Of a stretch of DNA of 64,000 nucleotides, positions 52,647-62,620 are shown piece after piece. The stretch is from Luteimonas sp. 9C (GTDB taxonomy: Bacteria; Pseudomonadota; Gammaproteobacteria; Xanthomonadales; Xanthomonadaceae). The first letter of the stretch is position 1, and each line of letters starts with the position of its first letter. The notes under the pieces were generated by a model. The model saw only the letters and a program-made list of their open reading frames with translations. It had not been told where the DNA came from and searched no databases. The stretch covers positions 124,001-188,000 of the forward strand of contig NZ_LR733313.1 in the NCBI RefSeq assembly GCF_902506295.1. Reading direction: 5' to 3'. The translations under genes were made by a program, and so were the position numbers.

Positions 52647-53690
52647 ATGATACCCGCTGCCCCCCTTCCGATGCAGCCGCGGCGCTGGCAGCAGGCCTGG
52701 CGCGAGGCCGTCCGGGATCCCCGAGAACTGCTGGCCCTGCTCGGACTGCAAGAGGCCGCGCTGGGCCTGTCCGACGCCGCGGCCGCCCAGTTCCCGCTGC
52801 GGGTGCCGCGCAGCTTCGTCGCGCGCATGCGCCACGGCGATCCGCACGACCCCCTGCTGCGCCAGGTGCTGCCGCTGGATGCGGAGATGCGCCCGGTGCC
52901 CGGCTTCGGTCTGGATGCGGTCGGCGATGGCGCTGCCAAGGCCGGTCACGGCGTGATCCATAAATATGAAGGCCGCGCCCTGCTCGTCACCACCGGCAGC
53001 TGCGCCGTGCACTGCCGCTATTGTTTCCGCCGGCATTTCCCCTACGCCGAGGAAACCGCGGCCGCGAACGGCTGGCGCGAGGCGACGGCCGCGATCGCGG
53101 CCGATCCGAGCATCGAGGAAGTGCTGCTGTCGGGGGGCGATCCACTGTCGCTCGCGACGGCCAAACTCGTCGAACTCACCGAGACCCTGCGCGCCATTCC
53201 CCACGTGCGCCGCCTGCGCATCCACACCCGCCTGCCGATCGTCCTGCCCGAACGGGTGGATGCCGAACTGTGCGACTGGCTGGCGTCGTTGCCGTGGCCG
53301 GTCGCGATCGTGGTCCACGCCAACCACGCCCACGAGTTCGACGCCGACGTCGACCGTGCGATGCGCGCCCTGCGCGACACCGGTGCGGTGCTGCTGAACC
53401 AGGCCGTCCTGCTGCGCGGTGTCAACGACGATGTCGACCGGCTGGCCGCGCTGGCCGAACGGGGATTCGCCGCCGGCGTGCTGCCCTACTACCTGCACCA
53501 GCTCGACCGGGTGTCGGGCACGGCACACTTCGAGGTCGACGACGCGACCGCACTCGATCTGCACGCCGCCCTCGTCGCTCGCCAGTCCGGCTATCTCGTC
53601 CCGCGTCTTGTGCGCGAGGTCGCAGGCGACGCATCCAAGCGCCCGATGACCGGCCGCAGCGATGGACGGATCAACCCCTCCATGGCATAA
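52647..53690 (+). CDS. epmB: EF-P (R)-beta-lysine 2,3-aminomutase EpmB
   Basis: Radical SAM/PLP enzyme converting (S)-alpha-lysine to (R)-beta-lysine for EF-P Lys34 modification. The 347-residue product has the cluster motif GSCAVHCRYCFRRHFPY, preceded by HKYEGRALLVTTG. It also has the SAM-binding LLSGGDPLSL, and LRIHTRLPIVLPERV and LLNQAVLLRGVNDD as family stretches. Length agrees with E. coli (342). ATG at 52647. The partner ligase gene epmA is not in this window. Confidence 0.94.
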   Translation: MIPAAPLPMQPRRWQQAWREAVRDPRELLALLGLQEAALGLSDAAAAQFPLRVPRSFVARMRHGDPHDPLLRQVLPLDAEMRPVPGFGLDAVGDGAAKAGHGVIHKYEGRALLVTTGSCAVHCRYCFRRHFPYAEETAAANGWREATAAIAADPSIEEVLLSGGDPLSLATAKLVELTETLRAIPHVRRLRIHTRLPIVLPERVDAELCDWLASLPWPVAIVVHANHAHEFDADVDRAMRALRDTGAVLLNQAVLLRGVNDDVDRLAALAERGFAAGVLPYYLHQLDRVSGTAHFEVDDATALDLHAALVARQSGYLVPRLVREVAGDASKRPMTGRSDGRINPSMA

Positions 53691-53713
53691 CGCGGTCTGC
53701 CCTGGAGACCCGA

Positions 53714-55795
53714 ATGTCGACACAAGCCGACACCGCCCTGCGCCTGCTGATCGTCGACGACCGCGTCGAGGATGCCGAGGCGCTTGCCAGCGGCTTGCGC
53801 AACGCCGGCATCGCCGTGCGCCCGCTGCGGCCCGAATCCGATGACGATCTGGGCCGCATGATCGGCAGCCAGTCGCCCGACGTGGTGATCGCGGCGCGCA
53901 GCGCGTCCACGCTGCCGTTCGCGCAGGTCATGCAGCGCGTCGCCGACAGCGGACGCGACCTGCCGGTCATCGCGCTGGTCGACACGCTGGTCGAAGCAGA
54001 CTACATCGACGCCATCCAGTCCGGCGCCCGCGCCGTCGCCCTGCGCCACGCTTCGCAGCAGGTGCTGGCCTGCGTGCGCGAGGCCTGGGCCGATCGCGAC
54101 GCGCGACGCGGCCTGCGCCGCCTGGAAGCGCGTGTGCGCGAGACCGAGCGCCGGTGCGACGCCCTGATCGATTCCTCGCGCGATCCGATCGCCTACATCC
54201 ACGAAGGCATGCACATCCGCGCGAATGCGGCGTACCTGGAAATGTTCGGCTACGACAGCTTCGAGGACATCGAAGGCATCTCGCTGCTGGACATGGTCGC
54301 GCCGCAGCACGTGGAAGCCTTCAAGGCGCTGCTGAAGTCCATGAGCAAGGGCGAAGCACCGCCGCCGCGCCACGAGATCGAAGCGCGCGACATCGACGGC
54401 AACGCGTTCCCGGCCGCGATGGAGTTCACCACCGCGCAGTACGAGGGCGAGCCCTGCCTGCAGGTGGTGTTCCGCCGCCGCGAGGAACTGGACGCCGGTC
54501 TGGCGCTGGAACTCGAGGAACTGCGCCATCGCGACCAGGTCACCGGCCTGCTGAACCGGCCGACGTTCCTGCGCGCGATCGAAGACGCCGTCGACGACAC
54601 CGCGCAGTCCGACGGCCAGTACGGCTTCCTGATGCTCGAGCCCGATCATCACCAGCAGCTGTTGTCCGATATCGGCCTCGATCACGCCGACGACCTGCTC
54701 GCTGCCGTCGCCGGACGTCTGCAGACGCTCGTCGACGACACTGCCACCGTGGCCCGGTATGCCGGCCACACGCTCGCGATCCTGTTGCGCGGTCACGACT
54801 ATCACGCCACGGCGGCGACGGCCGAACGCATCCGGGCCGGGTTCGCCGATCACGTCTTCGACGTCGGCGAACGCTCGAGCGTCATCACCGTCAGCATCGG
54901 GGGCGTCCAGGTCGGCGAGAAGATCGCCAATGTCGCCCAGGTGCTGGCCCGCGCGACGGCGGCGCTGGAATCGGCGTCGGGCACCGGTGGCAACCGTTGC
55001 GAGGTGTTCGATCCGAGCGCGGTCGATCGCGTCGAGGAAGAGCGCATCCAGGCCTGGGTGACACGTCTGCGCGGCGCGCTCGACAGCGACGGCTTCGTGC
55101 TGCACTACCAGCCGGTCATCAATCTGCAGGGCGACAACGCGGCCGTCTACGACGTGCTGCTGCGGCTCGACGGCGGCGATGGCGAACTGATCGCGCCGGG
55201 CACCTTCCTGCAGATCGCCGAAGACAACGGCATGCTCGGCGAGATCGATCGCCACGTCGCGGCCCGCGCCATCGCGGCGATCGGCGAGCGGCTGCGCGCC
55301 GGACATCCGACGACGTTGCTGGTCAAGGTCAGCCAGGCCTCGCTCGATGGTGACGCATTCGCGGATTTCGTCGGCGAACAGCTCGCGCAGCACCAGGTGC
55401 CCGGCGAGTACCTGGTCCTGCAGCTGCCCGAGGCCAAGGTGTTCACCCACCTCAAGGCGACGCAGGCGTTCGCCGCACGCATCGCCCGCTTCGACGGACG
55501 TTTCGCGCTCGAACAGTTCGGTGTCGGACTGGACTCGTTCCAGTTGCTCAGTCATCTGCAGCCGCACCTGCTCAAGCTCGACCGCAGCTTCACCGACGAT
55601 CTGCCGGGCAACGGCGAGAACCAGGCGCGGATCGGCGAGATCGCACGGCGGGCGCGCCAGGTCGGGATCCGCACGATCGCGGAATTCGTGCAGGACGCGG
55701 CCAGTATGTCGATCCTGTTCGGCGCCGACATCGATTACGTGCAGGGCAACTTTCTCGCAGCCGCCAGCCCCGGCATGCACTACGACTTCGAATGA
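53714..55795 (+). CDS. fimX: FimX-like REC-PAS-GGDEF-EAL protein (degenerate)
   Basis: A 693-residue multi-domain protein of the size and order of Pseudomonas FimX: receiver-like (residues 8-125), PAS (148-255), GGDEF (260-430) and EAL (445-690). All three signalling domains look inactive. The receiver lacks its phospho-acceptor Asp (PDVVIAARS), the GGDEF motif is AGHTL at 350-354, and the EAL motif is DVL at 480-482. In FimX the EAL domain binds cyclic-di-GMP without cutting it and drives type IV pilus assembly through PilZ. The pilF gene in this window fits. It follows epmB by 23 bases. Confidence 0.88.
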   Translation: MSTQADTALRLLIVDDRVEDAEALASGLRNAGIAVRPLRPESDDDLGRMIGSQSPDVVIAARSASTLPFAQVMQRVADSGRDLPVIALVDTLVEADYIDAIQSGARAVALRHASQQVLACVREAWADRDARRGLRRLEARVRETERRCDALIDSSRDPIAYIHEGMHIRANAAYLEMFGYDSFEDIEGISLLDMVAPQHVEAFKALLKSMSKGEAPPPRHEIEARDIDGNAFPAAMEFTTAQYEGEPCLQVVFRRREELDAGLALELEELRHRDQVTGLLNRPTFLRAIEDAVDDTAQSDGQYGFLMLEPDHHQQLLSDIGLDHADDLLAAVAGRLQTLVDDTATVARYAGHTLAILLRGHDYHATAATAERIRAGFADHVFDVGERSSVITVSIGGVQVGEKIANVAQVLARATAALESASGTGGNRCEVFDPSAVDRVEEERIQAWVTRLRGALDSDGFVLHYQPVINLQGDNAAVYDVLLRLDGGDGELIAPGTFLQIAEDNGMLGEIDRHVAARAIAAIGERLRAGHPTTLLVKVSQASLDGDAFADFVGEQLAQHQVPGEYLVLQLPEAKVFTHLKATQAFAARIARFDGRFALEQFGVGLDSFQLLSHLQPHLLKLDRSFTDDLPGNGENQARIGEIARRARQVGIRTIAEFVQDAASMSILFGADIDYVQGNFLAAASPGMHYDFE

Positions 55796-55825
55796 AGCGT
55801 GCGTGGCGCCGCCTGGCGCCGCGCC

Positions 55826-56293
55826 TCACTCGAGGACCGGCGTCCAGTCGAGGCGGTTGATCCGCCAGACCCCGTCGCGCAGACGCCAGCCGCTTTCCAC
55901 GCGCCACGCCTGCGCGCTGTCGGGCAGCCGGGCGCTGCCGTCGGCCCCGCTCACCGCGGCGCGCGTGCGCACCATCGCGCGGTCCTCGCCCTGCAGCGTG
56001 ATGTCGAGCGGGCCGGTGAGCACGCCGATGCGCTGGTGCCGGAGCATCATCACGGCCGCCAGCTGCCGCGCGGCGCGGCGGTCCATGTTCTGCGGCCCGA
56101 TGAAATCGTCGTCGAGCACCGCCGCGACATCCGACGCGCTGCGCGCCTCGATCGCCGATTGCAGCGCCGCGACCTGCTCGCGGATCGCCTCTTCGGGCGC
56201 CGCCCGCTTGCAGCCTGTCATCGCCAGCACGCACGCGAGCAGCAGCCCGATCATGCCCCGTATCCGACGCGCGTCGCCGTGCGTTCGCCGCAT
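55826..56293 (-). CDS. Putative lipoprotein, NTF2/SnoaL-like
   Basis: A 155-residue lipoprotein: the signal ends in VLAMTGC (Cys28 with the longest start; an internal ATG at residue 14 is possible). The rest, EEAIREQVAALQSAIEARSASDVAAVLDDDFIGPQ to ESGWRLRDGVWRINRLDW, looks like a small cone-shaped NTF2/SnoaL/DUF4440 fold with an N-terminal helix and a curved sheet. Role unknown. It is convergent with fimX (30 bases) and divergent from rpfB. Confidence 0.65.
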   Translation of the reverse strand: MRRTHGDARRIRGMIGLLLACVLAMTGCKRAAPEEAIREQVAALQSAIEARSASDVAAVLDDDFIGPQNMDRRAARQLAAVMMLRHQRIGVLTGPLDITLQGEDRAMVRTRAAVSGADGSARLPDSAQAWRVESGWRLRDGVWRINRLDWTPVLE

Positions 56294-56454
56294 GTCTCCA
56301 CTCCCCGTGACTGGCCCGAAGCACGGGCGCGCAAGCGGCGTGGACTCCGCCGCATCGCGCCTTGCCTCCCCCTAGAGCCTATGCTCCAATCGAGCGAATT
56401 GCACAGGTACGGTCACCAGTTCGAGTGACGGCCTTCAATCAGGGAGAGGATTGC

Positions 56455-58134
56455 ATGACCGATCAACGTCCGTGGCTGGCGAACTACCCTGCAGGCGTGC
56501 CTGCGGAAATCGATCCCGGGCAGTACAGCTCGGTGCCGGCGGTTCTGGACGAAGCCATCGCGAAATTCCGCGACCGGCCCGCGTTCTCGAACATGGGACA
56601 GACGATCACCTATGGCGAACTGGACGCGCGCAGCCGTGATTTCGCTGCCTACCTGCTCGGCGAACTGAAACTCAAGAAAGGCGATCGCGTCGCGATCATG
56701 ATGCCCAACTGCCTGCAGTACCCGATCGCGACGTTCGGCATCCTGCGCGCGGGCCTGACGGTGGTGAACACCAACCCGATGTACACGCCGCGCGAGCTGC
56801 GTCATCAACTGGTCGATTCCGGCGCCGCCGCGGTGCTGGTGATGGACAACTTCGGCAGGACCGTGCAGGACGTGCTGGCCGATACCCAGGTCAAGCAGGT
56901 CATCACGACGGGCCTGGGCGACCTGCTCGGTTTCCCGAAGGGCGCGATCGTCAATTTCGTGCTCAAGCACGTCAAGAAGATGGTGCCGGACTATGCGATC
57001 CGCGGCGCCGTCCGCTTCCGCGAGGCGATTGCCGCGGGCGCGAAGCACGAGCTGCCGAAGGTCTCGATCACGCACGACGACATCGCGTTCCTGCAGTACA
57101 CCGGCGGCACCACTGGCGTAGCCAAGGGCGCGATGCTCACCCACCGCAACCTGGTGGCGAACATGCAGCAGGCCTCGGCCTGGATCGGGCCACTGGCGCG
57201 CGAAGGCCAGGAGACGATCATCACGGCGCTGCCGCTGTACCACATCTTCGCGTTGACGGCGAACGGCCTGGTCTTCATGCGCTTGGGCGCGAAGAACATC
57301 CTGATCACCAATCCGCGCGACATGCCCGGTTTCGTCAAGGAGCTCAAGCGCGAACCGTTCACCGCGATCACCGGCGTCAACACGCTGTTCAACGGCCTGC
57401 TCAACACGCCGGGGTTTTCCGACATCGACTTCAGTCCGCTGCGGCTGACCCTCGGTGGCGGCATGGCAGTGCAGCGTTCGGTCGCCGAGCGCTGGAAGCA
57501 GACCACCGGCGTCACGCTCGTCGAAGCCTATGGCCTGACCGAGACCTCGCCCGCCGCCTGCATCAATCCGATGGACCTGGCCGAGTACAACGGCGCGATC
57601 GGCCTGCCCGTTCCGTCGACCGAAGCCTGCGTCAAGGGTGAGGACGGCGCGCAGTTGCCGGTCGGCGAGGTCGGCGAGCTGTGCATCCGCGGGCCGCAGG
57701 TCATGAAGGGGTACTGGCAGCGGGCCGAAGACACCGCGGAAGCGATCGATGCCGACGGCTGGCTGCACACCGGCGACATGGCGAAGATGGACGAGAAGGG
57801 CTTCTTCTACATCGTCGACCGCAAGAAGGACATGATTCTGGTGTCCGGATTCAACGTCTATCCGAATGAAGTCGAGGACGTCATCGCCATGATGCCGGGC
57901 GTGCTCGAAGTCGCCGCGATCGGCGTGCCCGACGACAAGTCCGGCGAGGCGGTCAAGGTCGTCATCGTGCGCAAGGATCCCGCGCTGACCGCGGACCAGG
58001 TCAAGGCGCATGCGCGCGAGCATCTGACCGGTTACAAGCACCCGCGGATCGTCGAGTTCCGGACCGAACTGCCCAAGACGAACGTCGGCAAGATCCTGCG
58101 CCGCGAACTGCGAGACAAAGCGCCACAAGTGTGA
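56455..58134 (+). CDS. rpfB: Fatty acyl-CoA ligase RpfB (FadD family)
   Basis: A 559-residue long-chain acyl-CoA synthetase. In xanthomonads RpfB activates fatty acids and is involved in DSF turnover. The ATP/AMP-binding P-loop is LQYTGGTTGVAKGAML, with VEAYGLTETSPAACIN, WLHTGDMAKMDEKGFFYIVDRKKDMI and the C-terminal catalytic Lys in PKTNVGKILRRELRDK. ATG 56455 follows GGGAGAGG; an upstream in-frame ATG gives an unconserved tail. It is followed by rpfF 164 bases later, the standard rpfB-rpfF order. Confidence 0.94.
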   Translation: MTDQRPWLANYPAGVPAEIDPGQYSSVPAVLDEAIAKFRDRPAFSNMGQTITYGELDARSRDFAAYLLGELKLKKGDRVAIMMPNCLQYPIATFGILRAGLTVVNTNPMYTPRELRHQLVDSGAAAVLVMDNFGRTVQDVLADTQVKQVITTGLGDLLGFPKGAIVNFVLKHVKKMVPDYAIRGAVRFREAIAAGAKHELPKVSITHDDIAFLQYTGGTTGVAKGAMLTHRNLVANMQQASAWIGPLAREGQETIITALPLYHIFALTANGLVFMRLGAKNILITNPRDMPGFVKELKREPFTAITGVNTLFNGLLNTPGFSDIDFSPLRLTLGGGMAVQRSVAERWKQTTGVTLVEAYGLTETSPAACINPMDLAEYNGAIGLPVPSTEACVKGEDGAQLPVGEVGELCIRGPQVMKGYWQRAEDTAEAIDADGWLHTGDMAKMDEKGFFYIVDRKKDMILVSGFNVYPNEVEDVIAMMPGVLEVAAIGVPDDKSGEAVKVVIVRKDPALTADQVKAHAREHLTGYKHPRIVEFRTELPKTNVGKILRRELRDKAPQV

Positions 58135-58143
58135 CGCAGTTCC

Positions 58144-58274
58144 CAATTCCGGGTGACGGAATTGGCATTCAGCTTTTAGACCATTGAAATTCTTGCCCTT
58201 TTCGCCCGATGCGCGCATAGAGCCCGCATCGGGCGAATATTTTCTACGGGACGCCTGCCGGCGCCCGACCGGCG
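58144..58274 (+). promoter_or_regulatory. Structured rpfB-rpfF intergenic region
   Basis: Three inverted repeats lie between the rpfB stop and the rpfF ATG: CAATTCCG/CGGAATTG (58144-58164, loop GGTGA), a 12-base-pair stem TTCGCCCGATGC/GCATCGGGCGAA (58201-58237, 13-base loop) followed by TATTTTCTAC, and GCCGG/CCGGC (58258-58274 region). The second resembles a terminator, so rpfF may have its own promoter or be attenuated relative to rpfB. No convincing -35/-10 pair was found. Confidence 0.45.
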
Positions 58275-58298
58275 GGAAGTCCGCTTCAGGGGATTTCA

Positions 58299-59213
58299 AT
58301 GCACAACGTCGAGCTGCTGCACGGTGACGCAACCGCCGCACTGTCCACCATCCGTATCGAACATGACACCTCCAATGACTCGCATTGGTGCTTCATGCAT
58401 GCGCAGCAGGCGTTCTCCGATCCCACCTATCGGGCCTGCTTCTCCCCCGCCCTGCTGCGCGAGTTGCGCCTGTTCGCCCAGCAGACGATCGACCGCATCG
58501 CCAGCCGCGCGGAAGCCGAACCGGCCCATGTCTCGCATATCGTCCTCGGCGCCGACAGCCATGTCTTCAACCTCGGCGGCGATCTCAAGCTCTTCGCATC
58601 GCTGATCCGCGACCGCAACCGTGACGGGCTGCTGCGCTATGCGACCGAGTGCGTCGACAACATCCATCTGCTGCACACGCGCCTGCATCGCAACGCGCAC
58701 ACGGTCGCGCTGGTCGAAGGGGATGCCCTCGGCGGCGGCTTCGAGCTGGCGCTGGCCTGCCAGACGATCGTCGCCGAGAGCGGCGTGCAGATGGGATTCC
58801 CGGAAGTGCTGTTCGGTCTGTTCCCGGGCATGGGCGCCTATTCGCTGCTCGCGCAGAAGGTCAGCCCGAAGGTCGCCGAGCAGATGATGCTCAACGGCGT
58901 GATGTACAACAGCGACGAGCTCTACAGGATGGGCATCGTCGATGTGCTGGTACCGAAGGGCGAAGGCACGCGCGCGGTGCATGAGGTCATCCGCCAGAAC
59001 CGTCGCATCGCCGCCGCGCGTCTGGCCCTGCACGACGTACGCGAGGGCGCGCACCCCGTCACGCACGAGGAACTGATGCGCATCACCCGCATCTGGGTCG
59101 ATACCGCGCTGCAGCTGGGCGAGCGCCAGTTGCGCACGATGGAGCGCCTGGTGCGCGCGCAGCTGCGCCGGCCGGATGCGGTGGACGACGACAAGGCGGC
59201 CGACGTCGGCTGA
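58299..59213 (+). CDS. rpfF: DSF synthase RpfF
   Basis: Crotonase-fold enzyme with dehydratase and thioesterase activity that makes the cis-2-unsaturated fatty acid signal (DSF) from 3-hydroxyacyl-ACP. The 304-residue product has both catalytic glutamates in place: Glu149 in EGDALGGGFELALACQ and Glu169 in MGFPEVLFGLFPGMGAYS. Other RpfF stretches are VLGADSHVFNLGGDLKLF and NGVMYNSDELYRMGIVD. ATG 58299. Convergent with rpfC (19 bases). Confidence 0.96.
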   Translation: MHNVELLHGDATAALSTIRIEHDTSNDSHWCFMHAQQAFSDPTYRACFSPALLRELRLFAQQTIDRIASRAEAEPAHVSHIVLGADSHVFNLGGDLKLFASLIRDRNRDGLLRYATECVDNIHLLHTRLHRNAHTVALVEGDALGGGFELALACQTIVAESGVQMGFPEVLFGLFPGMGAYSLLAQKVSPKVAEQMMLNGVMYNSDELYRMGIVDVLVPKGEGTRAVHEVIRQNRRIAAARLALHDVREGAHPVTHEELMRITRIWVDTALQLGERQLRTMERLVRAQLRRPDAVDDDKAADVG

Positions 59214-59232
59214 CGGCGGCGCGACGCCCGGG

Positions 59233-61392
59233 TCAGGCTTTCTCGGACCCGGGCATGCCGGCGCGCGGCAGGTCGCCGCGCTCGCGCAACGCGACCAGTG
59301 CCTCGTCGAGCTGTTGGCCCAGCGTCTGCAGCAGGGCCTGCCACGCCTTCTGCAGTTCGGCCGATTGCATGCGCATGCCGCTCGACGCGCTGTCGGCCAG
59401 GCGAACCGCGCCCATGTTGCCGGCCGCGCCCTTGAGCGCGTGACAGGCGTCGCGGGCCGCATCCCAGTTGCCGAGCTGCGCGGCTTCCTCGAAGTCGACG
59501 AGGCACTTGCGGGCATCGCGCGTGCACTCGCCCAGGAACCGCTGCACGAACTGTTCGCCCAGCCCCATCTCGCGCAGCTCGTCGAGGATGTCCTGCGAGA
59601 TCACGCCGCCTTCGGGTGCCTGCGGGACGCGCGCGGACGGTTGCGACGACGCGGGAGTCGCCGGCGCCGCCGCTGTCCCGAGTGCGATCTCGGCGAGCTT
59701 CTCGAGCATCCGCTCGATGACAATCGGCTTGGTGAGGTAGGCCATCGCGCCTGCCCGGATGCAGGCCTCGCGCGCCTCTGCGGTCGCATCGGCGGTCAAC
59801 ACGATGAACGGTGTGCGGCGACCGCTGCCGGCTTCCATGAAACGGGTCTGACGGATGATGTCCAGGCCGTCCGCGCCAGGCATGTGCAGATCGGTGATCA
59901 CCGCATCGAACGTCTGCGCCTCGAGCGCGGTCAGCACGTCGTCGCCGTCGTTGACGATGTGCGGGCGATGCCCCGCCTTCTCGAGCAGGCGCCTGAGCAC
60001 CATGCGATTGGCCGGCTGGTCGTCGGCGACGAGGATCCGCATCGGCTCCACGCGTGCGCGGTGACGCACGAACGGATCGTCGAAGGAGATGACGTTGCTG
60101 GCCGACGCGGGCGCCGCGGCGTCGCGCTCGACCACGCCCAGCGGAATCTCGATCCAGAAGTGCGAGCCCTCGCCCTGTCGACTCTCGACGTGGATCTGCC
60201 CGCCCATCTGCTCGGTCAGCCCCTTGGCGATCGTGGTGCCGAGGCCGGTTCCACCGAAGCGCCTGCCCAGACCCGTCTCGACCTGCTCGAACGCATCGAA
60301 GATGCCGTCCAGCGCTTCAGGCGGCATGCCGATGCCGGTATCGCGCACCGAGAACCGCAACTGCACGCGAGATGGCGACTGTTCGCCGTCGATGGCCTCG
60401 ATCGACAGCGTGACCTTGCCTTGGTCGGTGAACTTGATCGCATTCGACAACAGGTTCACCAGCACCTGGCGCAGCTGGTTGCTGTCACCGTGCAGCAGCG
60501 TCGGCACCTTGTCGGCGACCTGGGCCTCGAACTGCAGGCCCTTGGCCAGTGCGCTGGGCATCAGCATCACCTGGATGCCGCGGACCAGTTCGGGCAGCGA
60601 GAAGTCCGCGTGGCTGCTGCGGAACTTGCCGGCCTCGATCTTGAAGATGTCGAGCACATCGTCGACCAGCACCTGCAGCGCCTTGGCCGAGGTCTGGATG
60701 ACGTGCGCGCTGTCGCGCTGCTCGGCGGTCAGCGGCGTCGTCACCAGCAGGTCCGACATGCCGATGATGCCGTTGAGCGGCGTGCGGAATTCGTGGCTCA
60801 TGTTGGCCAGGAACCGGCTTTTCGCCTCGCTCGCCGCCTTTGCCGCGCGCGTCGCCTCGGTGAGCGCACGCAGCAGCGAACTCAGATACAGCGGTACCGC
60901 GACCAGCCCCACCAGCAGGCCGATCGCGAGCGACAGGTTCTGCTGCCAGTACGGTGTGATCGCCACTGCAGTGCCGAACGTGACCACGGCGAAACCGATC
61001 GCGGCGTAGAGATAGCGCGGTCCGAAGCGCAGGCCGTTGCCGACGGTGACCCACATGATCACCACGTACAGCCAGGCCAGCAGGTCGCCGAGCAGGAACA
61101 GACCCACGCCCATCAGGCTGTAGTCCGCCACCATGCCCAGCACACGCCGCGGATGCGACACGCCCGGACGCCACAGCAGCCAGCCGAAGATGCCGAGCGC
61201 GACCGCGTACTCGATCGCGAGATAGGCCTCCGACAGCCACAGCGCGCGGGCGACCTCGGGCTTGCCGCCGACGAAGAGCTGCAGATAGGCGTAGATCACG
61301 ACCAGCATGACCAGGCGCACGGTGGCCTGGCCGTGTTCGCTGTCAGAGCGGTCCGACAGACGCGCGCGCAGCCAGCCGATCGCGGCGTTCAT
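59233..61392 (-). CDS. rpfC: DSF sensor hybrid histidine kinase RpfC
   Basis: Inner-membrane sensor of 719 residues. The short N-terminal input ([16 protein letters not shown]) matches the DSF-sensing juxtamembrane stretch of Xanthomonas RpfC. Five membrane helices follow to about residue 172. A kinase comes next, with phospho-His200 in [13 protein letters not shown] and G boxes DTGIGMP and [13 protein letters not shown]. The receiver domain has Asp501 ([12 protein letters not shown]), and the C-terminal HPt domain has His651 ([13 protein letters not shown]). RpfC also binds and restrains RpfF in xanthomonads. It is 10 bases after rpfG on the same strand. Confidence 0.96.
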   Translation of the reverse strand: MNAAIGWLRARLSDRSDSEHGQATVRLVMLVVIYAYLQLFVGGKPEVARALWLSEAYLAIEYAVALGIFGWLLWRPGVSHPRRVLGMVADYSLMGVGLFLLGDLLAWLYVVIMWVTVGNGLRFGPRYLYAAIGFAVVTFGTAVAITPYWQQNLSLAIGLLVGLVAVPLYLSSLLRALTEATRAAKAASEAKSRFLANMSHEFRTPLNGIIGMSDLLVTTPLTAEQRDSAHVIQTSAKALQVLVDDVLDIFKIEAGKFRSSHADFSLPELVRGIQVMLMPSALAKGLQFEAQVADKVPTLLHGDSNQLRQVLVNLLSNAIKFTDQGKVTLSIEAIDGEQSPSRVQLRFSVRDTGIGMPPEALDGIFDAFEQVETGLGRRFGGTGLGTTIAKGLTEQMGGQIHVESRQGEGSHFWIEIPLGVVERDAAAPASASNVISFDDPFVRHRARVEPMRILVADDQPANRMVLRRLLEKAGHRPHIVNDGDDVLTALEAQTFDAVITDLHMPGADGLDIIRQTRFMEAGSGRRTPFIVLTADATAEAREACIRAGAMAYLTKPIVIERMLEKLAEIALGTAAAPATPASSQPSARVPQAPEGGVISQDILDELREMGLGEQFVQRFLGECTRDARKCLVDFEEAAQLGNWDAARDACHALKGAAGNMGAVRLADSASSGMRMQSAELQKAWQALLQTLGQQLDEALVALRERGDLPRAGMPGSEKA

Positions 61393-61402
61393 CGCAGGCG
61401 TC

Positions 61403-62458
61403 TTACTGCAGCGGCCCGACGGGCCGACCGCCGAACTGGGCGCAGATGAGCTGCAGGCGCGGCACGTTGGCGAGCATCGCCTCGACGCACCGCGGATCGA
61501 AATGACGGCCGCTGTTCTCGCCGATGTAGGCCAGCGCTTCCTCGATCGACCAGGCACGCTTGTAGGGGCGCTTGGACATCAGGGCGTCGAACACGTCGGC
61601 GATCGCGACGATGCGCGCTTCCAGCGGGATCTGCTCGCCGGCCAAGCCGTCGGGATACCCGCTGCCGTCGTAGCGTTCCTGGTGGCGCAGCGCGATCAAT
61701 GCACTGAGCTGGATGAAGCGGTTCTGGCTGTTGCTCAGCAGTTCGTAGCCGATCTGCGGGTGCTGGCGCATCTCCGCCGTTTCCTCGGCCGTCAGCGGGC
61801 CGGGCTTCATCAGGATGGCATCGGGAATCGCGATCTTGCCGATGTCGTGCAACGGCGCGGCAAGCTCGATCATCCGCACTTCGTCTTCGAACAGGCCCAT
61901 CGCTTCGGCGACCATGCCGGCGACGGCCGCCACACGCTCGAGATTGGCACTGGTGCTGGCATCGCGATACGCGATCGCGCGCGCCAGCCGGGTGAGCGTC
62001 TCGCGCTCGCGCTCCTCGACCTCATGCATGCTCTTGAGCAGCCGCTGTTCGAGCGACAGCGCCCGTTGCTTGACCGACTCGGACTGCTGGCGCAGCTGCA
62101 GCAGGTTGCGGCAGCGCGCGCGCAGTTCGCGCGGACGCACCGGCTTGACCAGGAAATCGATGACGCCCGCTTCCAGCGCAGCCTGCCGGATCGGCTCGTC
62201 GCCGACCACGGTGACCAGCACGATCGGCACGTCGCGGTGCATCAGCGGACGACGGAAGCGGCGCGCGAACTCCAGGCCATCGACGACCGGCATGCGGTAG
62301 TCGAGCAGCAGCAGGTCGGGACGGTGATCGTCGCACCAGCGCAGCGCGTGCTCGGGATCGCCGAAGTCGAAGACCTCGAGCTCCGGGCTGATGTCCTCGA
62401 GGATGTGCCGCAGCATCGTCCGTGCGGACGTCTGGTCATCGACGATGACAATGTTCAT
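61403..62458 (-). CDS. rpfG: HD-GYP response regulator RpfG
   Basis: Cyclic-di-GMP phosphodiesterase switched on by RpfC phosphorelay. The 351-residue product has a receiver domain with Asp53 ([19 protein letters not shown]) and an HD-GYP domain with [10 protein letters not shown] (His204-Asp205) and [13 protein letters not shown] (GYP at 267-269), so it looks active. The ATG at 62458 is preceded by GGAGGAG and gives [18 protein letters not shown]; in-frame ATGs at 62512 and 62521 are alternatives. It is first in the rpfG-rpfC operon; no rpfH lies between. Confidence 0.96.
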   Translation of the reverse strand: MNIVIVDDQTSARTMLRHILEDISPELEVFDFGDPEHALRWCDDHRPDLLLLDYRMPVVDGLEFARRFRRPLMHRDVPIVLVTVVGDEPIRQAALEAGVIDFLVKPVRPRELRARCRNLLQLRQQSESVKQRALSLEQRLLKSMHEVEERERETLTRLARAIAYRDASTSANLERVAAVAGMVAEAMGLFEDEVRMIELAAPLHDIGKIAIPDAILMKPGPLTAEETAEMRQHPQIGYELLSNSQNRFIQLSALIALRHQERYDGSGYPDGLAGEQIPLEARIVAIADVFDALMSKRPYKRAWSIEEALAYIGENSGRHFDPRCVEAMLANVPRLQLICAQFGGRPVGPLQ

Positions 62459-62620
62459 GCGGCGGGTCTCCTCCCGGTTGCCCTGGCCCGCATCATCGCG
62501 GGCCATCTCCATCCGAAGCAAGTCCCGCGCCAGCGCCAGGAAAATTCCTACGCGCCGACGGGGCCCGATCCGATGTTAACAACGGCCGGAGCGCTTGCCG
62601 CCGGACGGCAGCAACTGCCC

